From: Metallyticus violacea
Taxonomy: Eukaryota > Arthropoda > Insecta > Mantodea > Metallyticidae
DNA: 64,000 bases
Reading direction: 5' to 3'
Assembly: GCA_030762175.1 (NCBI GenBank)
Contig: CM060843.1
Span: 113,613,369-113,677,368, forward strand
This document shows, piece by piece, positions 59,227 through 64,000 of the stretch. Under the pieces are notes generated by a model, which was not told where the DNA came from, ran no database searches, and worked only from the letters and a program-made list of their open reading frames with translations. Numbering within the stretch: the stretch's first letter is position 1; each line of letters begins with the position of its first letter. The position numbers were made by a program, and so were the translations under genes.

Positions 59227-59584
59227 CTTCCGCTGTTTCTGCTAACTGTAGGAATAGGGAGCGAGGAATGAAAGGTACGTGAAAATACAACGCATTGTTT
59301 GTAGTTTGGGTTGACTGTGTTTATTATTCTAATGCCACGGTACAAAAACAAGGCTGGTCGGAGCAGGTTAATTGTTGTCCTTGACACTGACCTACATATG
59401 GTGCGCATAGACGGGACACAACCTTGACCGTTAGAACACTATACTAACCTTAACACTTCCCCTTTCATGAGCCCGGGGAATAAAACCAAGCACGGAAAAC
59501 TTGTATTGATTTTTTTTTCGTTTACGGTAGCAGAACGCACAAATATCAGAAGCTCCAACTGTATATAACAATTTTTAAGTAGTA

Positions 59585-59762
59585 TTTGACGCCCGTTTTT
59601 ACTACTGAGGCACCACAGGCGGTGGACACTGATAAAATGATAAATGATAAAATGATAAATTGGGAAAAAATATTTTTTTTTAAGGAAGGTAGCGTTCCAT
59701 GCCTAAGTTTAGGGTATCCCCCCGGCATTTGCCAGTTATGAGGACTGAGGAAAACCTGGAAA

Positions 59763-59765
<3 letters not shown>
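59585..59765 (-). mobile_element. SINE-1 lacking its tRNA head, ending in (CA)n
   Basis: The plus strand starts TTTGACGCCCGTTTTTACTA and runs through GGGTATCCCCCCGGCATTTG to TGAGGACTGAGGAAAACCTG, the SINE-1 body in reverse. It stops where the tRNA-like part should begin and is followed directly by a CA repeat. It is either a 5'-truncated insertion or a copy whose head was replaced. Confidence 0.88.

Positions 59766-59794
<29 letters not shown>
59766..59794. repeat. (CA)n microsatellite
   Basis: About 14 units, abutting the truncated SINE-1. Confidence 0.96.
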
Positions 59795-59797
<3 letters not shown>

Positions 59798-60949
59798 CAC
59801 AGCAAAGCCAATGACATACTGGTGACTGAAGAACAGTAATAAGAATCCAAATACAAAGGTTAAAAAAAACCTAAAATTTCAGTTTAACATTTTAGATGAA
59901 AACAGATAAATTAGACATTTTTAATGGGTGCTTATATTATTTCACCTAAACACTAGTATGTTATGAAAGCGAATAGGTATAATAGCGTTTTTTTTTAAAG
60001 GAATCCACGTTTTTCAGCATGCCTTTTTGTCTCGCACGATTTCAGTATTTTTGTTTTCCTCCATGTGATTGTGCAATGACTCAAAAACGCGTCAGAACGA
60101 CAGGCTATGCAAGGGTAACGAACGTATGTATCACATGCAAATGAGTGGAAAGGGAAAAATGAGGACAAAAAAAAAAAAAAAACAGCACTTCGCTGCTGCT
60201 GACAAAAGTTTCCATATATTTAAATTCTTGTAGCGGATTAAAAAGCCAGCAGTTAAATGCACATTGTACTAAAAGTAGTGTTTTCCTTAGCTTCTTCCTG
60301 CCCAAAACTTAAGGCAGTCAGGATTTACCAATTTTTTTAAACATCTCTACATTAACTGTAATGGAAAACTAGTTTTTGTATTTCTATGAAATGATGATGA
60401 TAAAATTCTTCCTTTAATTTTTTCGGTTCCTATTAGTTGTTCTACTTGCACTTTGTACGTTTTCAAAACACATCCATGTGTTTGCAGTGTAATGTAGTAA
60501 AATTGTATTCGAGAACGGACGATTAAGTACCAATATTTTCCCTTTATTGTTGGCGAATATAGGCTCACTTGCAATATATATTTGTAGTTATATTATGTGT
60601 GTGATCAGTCTAAAGTTTTACAGCAGTAAATTGTAACCTTAAAATAAAATGTTGATACTTCAATAAAGTACAAAGGACCAACAAGGAAGAATTAAGGAAA
60701 AAATGCAAATAAATAACATTTAAAGTGTGTTTGAAAGGCAAAGTATTGCTTCTTACAAATGTTTAAGAATAACTTTATTGAAATATTTTTACAACTGAAG
60801 AGCGAGGAAGAGAAAAATATTAGGCATTTAATTATAATATGCTACTGTGCTAGTGTAGTAAGTGTTATTGCAGCAAGCAAATTTTGTTTTAATAGTGCGA
60901 GCGAGTGAATGCCGACTCGCTTACGGGCTAAACATTGCAGTTCCGCACG
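59795..60949. other. AT-rich non-coding stretch
   Basis: It contains a poly-A run near 60168-60182. No gene or repeat family is recognised. Confidence 0.5.
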
Positions 60950-61127
60950 TGGGCGGCAGAGGACAATTTAAAATGCAGTGCATTACACTGAATGATGAAG
61001 GTGAATATGAGGATGAGATACTAGGAGAAAACCTCCTTCCTCTGCCATAAATCCCACTTACGGATGCTAGGGATAGAACTCGGATCGTCTGGGTGGGAGA
61101 CCAGCAATCTAACCATAGCCCCGATTT
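60950..61127 (-). mobile_element. possible third tRNA-derived SINE family
   Basis: On the minus strand the sequence starts GGGGCTATGGTTAGATTGCT, with an A-box-like TGGTTAGATTG. It continues through GGTCTCCCACCCAGACGATC to GAGTTCTATCC, a decayed B box, with tRNA-like spacing. A non-AT-rich body with ATTTATGGCAGAGGAAGGAG and AGGTTTTCTCC follows. Such bodies are typical of SINEs. Only one copy is in the window, so the right-hand border and family status are unproven. Confidence 0.45.
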
Positions 61128-62103
61128 GTTTTGATAATATAGAAATTGTAGTTTGTTTGTGGTTTCCTCCTTTGGTGAGCTAGGTTCTGGATATTCCATG
61201 TTCGTAAATACTTTCTAACGCGAGTATCCTTGACAAGTTTTCAGATAATAATTAAGATTCATGGCGATTTTTTCATTCAAACTCTCCTTGGCATTATATA
61301 CAACACTCCAACATCTGAAACCATTTCCAGCAACCACACCACCCGTTTTCCGCCACTGCAGTTGACTGGAAAATCGTTAACCTCTTCACTTAAGTACATG
61401 GTCCCAGATCAGAACTGTAAAGGGGTGTGTCAGCAGTTTAGTTTCTGCGCTTCCAAAAAGTTTGTTGACAATATAAACAGAAGAATTATTATATTGCAAG
61501 AGAATGCCTTGCATCATGGTTCTTGTTGGCCGCTCATGGATTTTGTTGATCATCGTGAAAAAACAAGACTTCAATATGTCACTTTACAGCAACTGTTTCT
61601 AATTTTCTAGTACTGGATAAACAGATGACCACTCATTGAAAAGAAAATGACTACTATTTCCTTTTCGCATACTTGCGCTCTTCATTTCGTGAACATTAAC
61701 GATCACCAAGAAAACTAAAATGGAAGTCTAGAGTTTGGTTTTAGAAGCAGGTGGATCCTAGTATTATTTTCCGTGAAAATGTCATATACTCGCCGATACT
61801 GCCCATTTTTGAATATGTGAAGAATTTGGCACCATCCCCCACCTAACAGAAACTATGCCTTATGGTTAAACTGCTGGGTATTAAAATTTTTTTCACCCGT
61901 AGGTACTCGGGAAGAAAGGCAAAAACGCTTGGTGAATTGAACACTAAATACTGGTAACTTAACCTTGAATATTTTAAAGTCGTTTGTTTTCTTCAATCAG
62001 TTCTATTGGCTTGCTTCGTCTTTCATTTATGCAAATAATGATCAGAATGATCTCAATAGTCTGCATAGATGCTCAAGTGACTGTGCTTCACTGTGTGACT
62101 TGT
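61128..62103. other. unassigned stretch
   Basis: A 126-codon plus-strand frame (61230-61610) begins MTSFQIIIKIHGDFF and lacks any motif or splice context that I recognise. It is probably a chance frame. Confidence 0.4.
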
Positions 62104-62390
62104 TCTAGGATTTACCCGAGGTTAGTGTGTGTGTGTGTGTGTGTGTATGCGTGTGTGAGTTAGTGAATTAATTGCAAATTCCAATAAGAGGAAATTTGCC
62201 ACCGTTACAATATTTTACACGCCTACTTAATAGCACACAGTCTCCTATTAATTTATATTTACGAAAAGGAGACGAGCGTAGCCGTTAGGCCGTAGCTCGC
62301 CACAACAAACCACTGGGTCTAGTATTTACCCGAGGTTAGCATTAAGGTTAGTGTATATATATATATGAATTAATTGCGAATTCCAATAAG
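62104..62390. repeat. direct repeat carrying different microsatellites
   Basis: The unit at 62104-62189 (TCTAGGATTTACCCGAGGTT to AATTGCAAATTCCAATAAG) recurs at 62318-62390 (TCTAGTATTTACCCGAGGTT to AATTGCGAATTCCAATAAG). The first holds (GT)n at 62125-62146, while the second holds a short (TA)n at the corresponding place. Confidence 0.85.
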
Positions 62391-62516
62391 AAAACGCGTG
62401 GTAAATACAGAAAATTTTTAGTTTTGTAATAAGGAACAACATATTGCAACCAGAAAGTTACGGAGGACAACGTATAGTTTACATTACTTTTAACAAAAAA
62501 GTAATACATGTAACAT

Positions 62517-62807
62517 TTACACTGTTGGAGCTGCTGGCCCCGGCAATGTGTCTCTCCCGTTCGCGACTGAGGAGTTCGGCTCTGTCCGCTGTCGCTGCAG
62601 CTCTAACCGCTTTACGGCACCTACAGCTCCAGCAGGCTCAGATCTTTCTTGTTGCACGGGTAAGTCTTTGAACTTTGAAATATGGGGAACAGTTTGGTAA
62701 GAGTCAGTCGGAGGACAATCACTAAACAGGACAGACGTGTGAATGTCGTATCTCCTCTTGCTTAGCGAAGCCAGCTGGGTAAATGTCGATTTGACATCAG
62801 TATGCAC
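62517..62807 (-). pseudogene. relic related to the 14.3-14.9 kb zinc-finger-associated sequence
   Basis: The minus-strand frame contains SKRRYDIHTS (about 62730-62760) and RQRTEPNSS (about 62570-62595). These are collinear with SKRKCDIHTS and DRQRRKPNA at 14.6-14.8 kb, with a longer interval here (about 140 versus 80 bp). CAGACGTGTGAATGTC at 62732-62747 is identical to 14732-14747. The preceding TFTQLASL followed by DIHT resembles the second half of a C2H2 finger. No complete finger is present, so it is probably a fragment of the same gene family or repeat. Confidence 0.45.
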
Positions 62808-62900
62808 ATCAGTAATTGTATCGTAAACTTTGACAACTTGAAATGTGGTAATAATTTTATGTTTAATAAATGATTTTAAAAAACCACATTCAACCAGGGA

Positions 62901-62901
<1 letters not shown>

Positions 62902-62953
<52 letters not shown>
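62902..62953. repeat. (AAT)n microsatellite
   Basis: About 17 uninterrupted AAT/ATA units. Confidence 0.97.
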
Positions 62954-62954
<1 letters not shown>

Positions 62955-64000
62955 AGATACTTTTCAGTTAGGAGAAACCGTTCCCTTACTTGGATGTCGT
63001 AGAACGTAGTATCTGTGGGCTAAGGAACAGTTTCACGCCAATACCTCACTAGAAAGCTCGCTGCATTTTTAAATGCGGTCTTGCAACATTTATGCTAGTA
63101 CAATTCGCATCAGTGTTATGTGGAATGTTTTTCGTAGACGCTTTGGAAGGTTTCCCCTGCGGATAATCTGTTAGTAAAACTGATATAGTTGGGTTCATAA
63201 CGGTTGATACAGCAAATGCTGGTCTGCAACATATGTGGGTCATAAATCAATTAGCGTACCAAATGTGAAAGTCACGCATACTCCTATTGCTCGCCTCGCA
63301 AAAGTCACTAACTACGGTAGCAGTACTATAGCGTTGGCAATTCCCTTTACTTCCTAACAGTCAATAAACCTCTGCGAGCCATTCGATTAAGTGAAAGTCT
63401 AACGGACTTGGTGTTATGTGCAATATATGAATTTTTAGTTGCACTTGAGGTTTCCCCTTGTTATGTCTATAGCTTGTAACTAGCTCCAGACATATTATGT
63501 GCTCTGTTTACTTTCATGAATAGAAATGCATTGATTGTCTATTTAATGTCTCTGGAGAAGGTTAACTTTAAAAATTGTTATTTAAAATCACCTCTCTTAA
63601 TGAAATCATTAGTTTAACCTATTCAATATCGTTCTACTCTCAGAAACACAAACGAAATCAAACACTAAATGAAAAAAACTTATGTATTAATCTGCAACCT
63701 TTCAAAGTATATTTTTAAATTATTCATTAATTAATTATAATGCGTTTTTGATTGTGTGTACTAACCTATTCACCTTTCATAAAAAGACATGTTTAAATCT
63801 TCAACATGAAGAAAAGTGTGAAGTTTAAAACATGCGACGATATTTAAATATACATGTATAAAATGACTGCTCTTTAGCCGTTTATCCTTAGAAGAGAGTG
63901 CGGTCATCAGATTTCTGCAACAAGTATGGATATAACTGTAGTTGTGAGAGAGAAGATTGTACGAGTGGGTAAATGCGCTAAAAATGAAAGAAAATTAGTC
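62954..64000. other. AT-rich non-coding stretch
   Basis: I recognise no gene, RNA gene or repeat family. Confidence 0.5.

Noticed and set aside
61230..61610. 126-codon plus-strand frame as a gene
   Set aside because: No motif, and an opposite-strand frame overlaps it. Composition is like non-coding DNA.

Overview
The window looks like AT-rich, intron- or intergenic-type DNA from an arthropod, more likely an insect than anything else, but the species cannot be fixed from the sequence. The reasons are tRNA-derived SINEs in many copies, mariner-type DNA transposons, diverged LINE fragments, many short tandem repeats, and no long open frames, operons or ribosome-binding patterns. I find no intact host gene. 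Nearly every open frame is short and AT-rich or is the shadow of a repeat. The readable content is a fossil record of mobile elements.

Layout. 0.7-1.2 kb: a SINE (here called SINE-2) whose body is duplicated in tandem. 4.5-5.8 kb: a SINE-1 copy with target-site duplications, then a reverse-transcriptase (LINE) remnant. 9.9-10.6 kb: a crowded cluster holding a short hairpin, a tRNA-like repeat, a SINE-1, a 137-bp foldback repeat and a (TA)n tract. 13.3-15.2 kb: a palindromic duplication, a two-finger C2H2 relic with inverted copies of an associated motif, and a SINE-2. 16.2-18.1 kb: CpG-richer DNA with an NRF1/EWG-like site and the end of a Tc/mariner-like element. 20.7-21.8 kb: a DD34D mariner with both terminal inverted repeats. 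22.6-23.0, 27.6-28.1 and 31.3-32.1 kb: three deleted copies of one DD41D (rosa-like) transposon. 24.4-24.9 kb: a SINE-2 nested in an older SINE-1. 26.1-26.6 and 32.8-33.0 kb: LINE 3' ends. 34.7-35.9 kb: a SINE-1 and another deleted transposase gene. 39.5-47.8 kb: two more SINE-1 copies and simple repeats. 52.3-59.8 kb: a set of unnamed dispersed repeats, including a ~180-bp inverted pair and LTR-end-like motifs, plus two SINE-1 copies. 60.9-63.0 kb: a third tRNA-like repeat, a microsatellite-bearing direct repeat and a third copy of the zinc-finger-associated motif.

How parts work together. SINE-1 and SINE-2 carry Pol III A/B boxes and depend on a LINE for copying. The DD41D copies all lost internal sequence but mostly keep their ends, so they look like non-autonomous passengers. 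Nothing here amounts to a new multi-gene system. The best candidates for a second look are the foldback at 10411-10547, the zinc-finger-associated motif family at 13.7, 14.6 and 62.6 kb, and the unnamed repeats at 52-59 kb. SINE-1 and SINE-2 are labels used only in this annotation.
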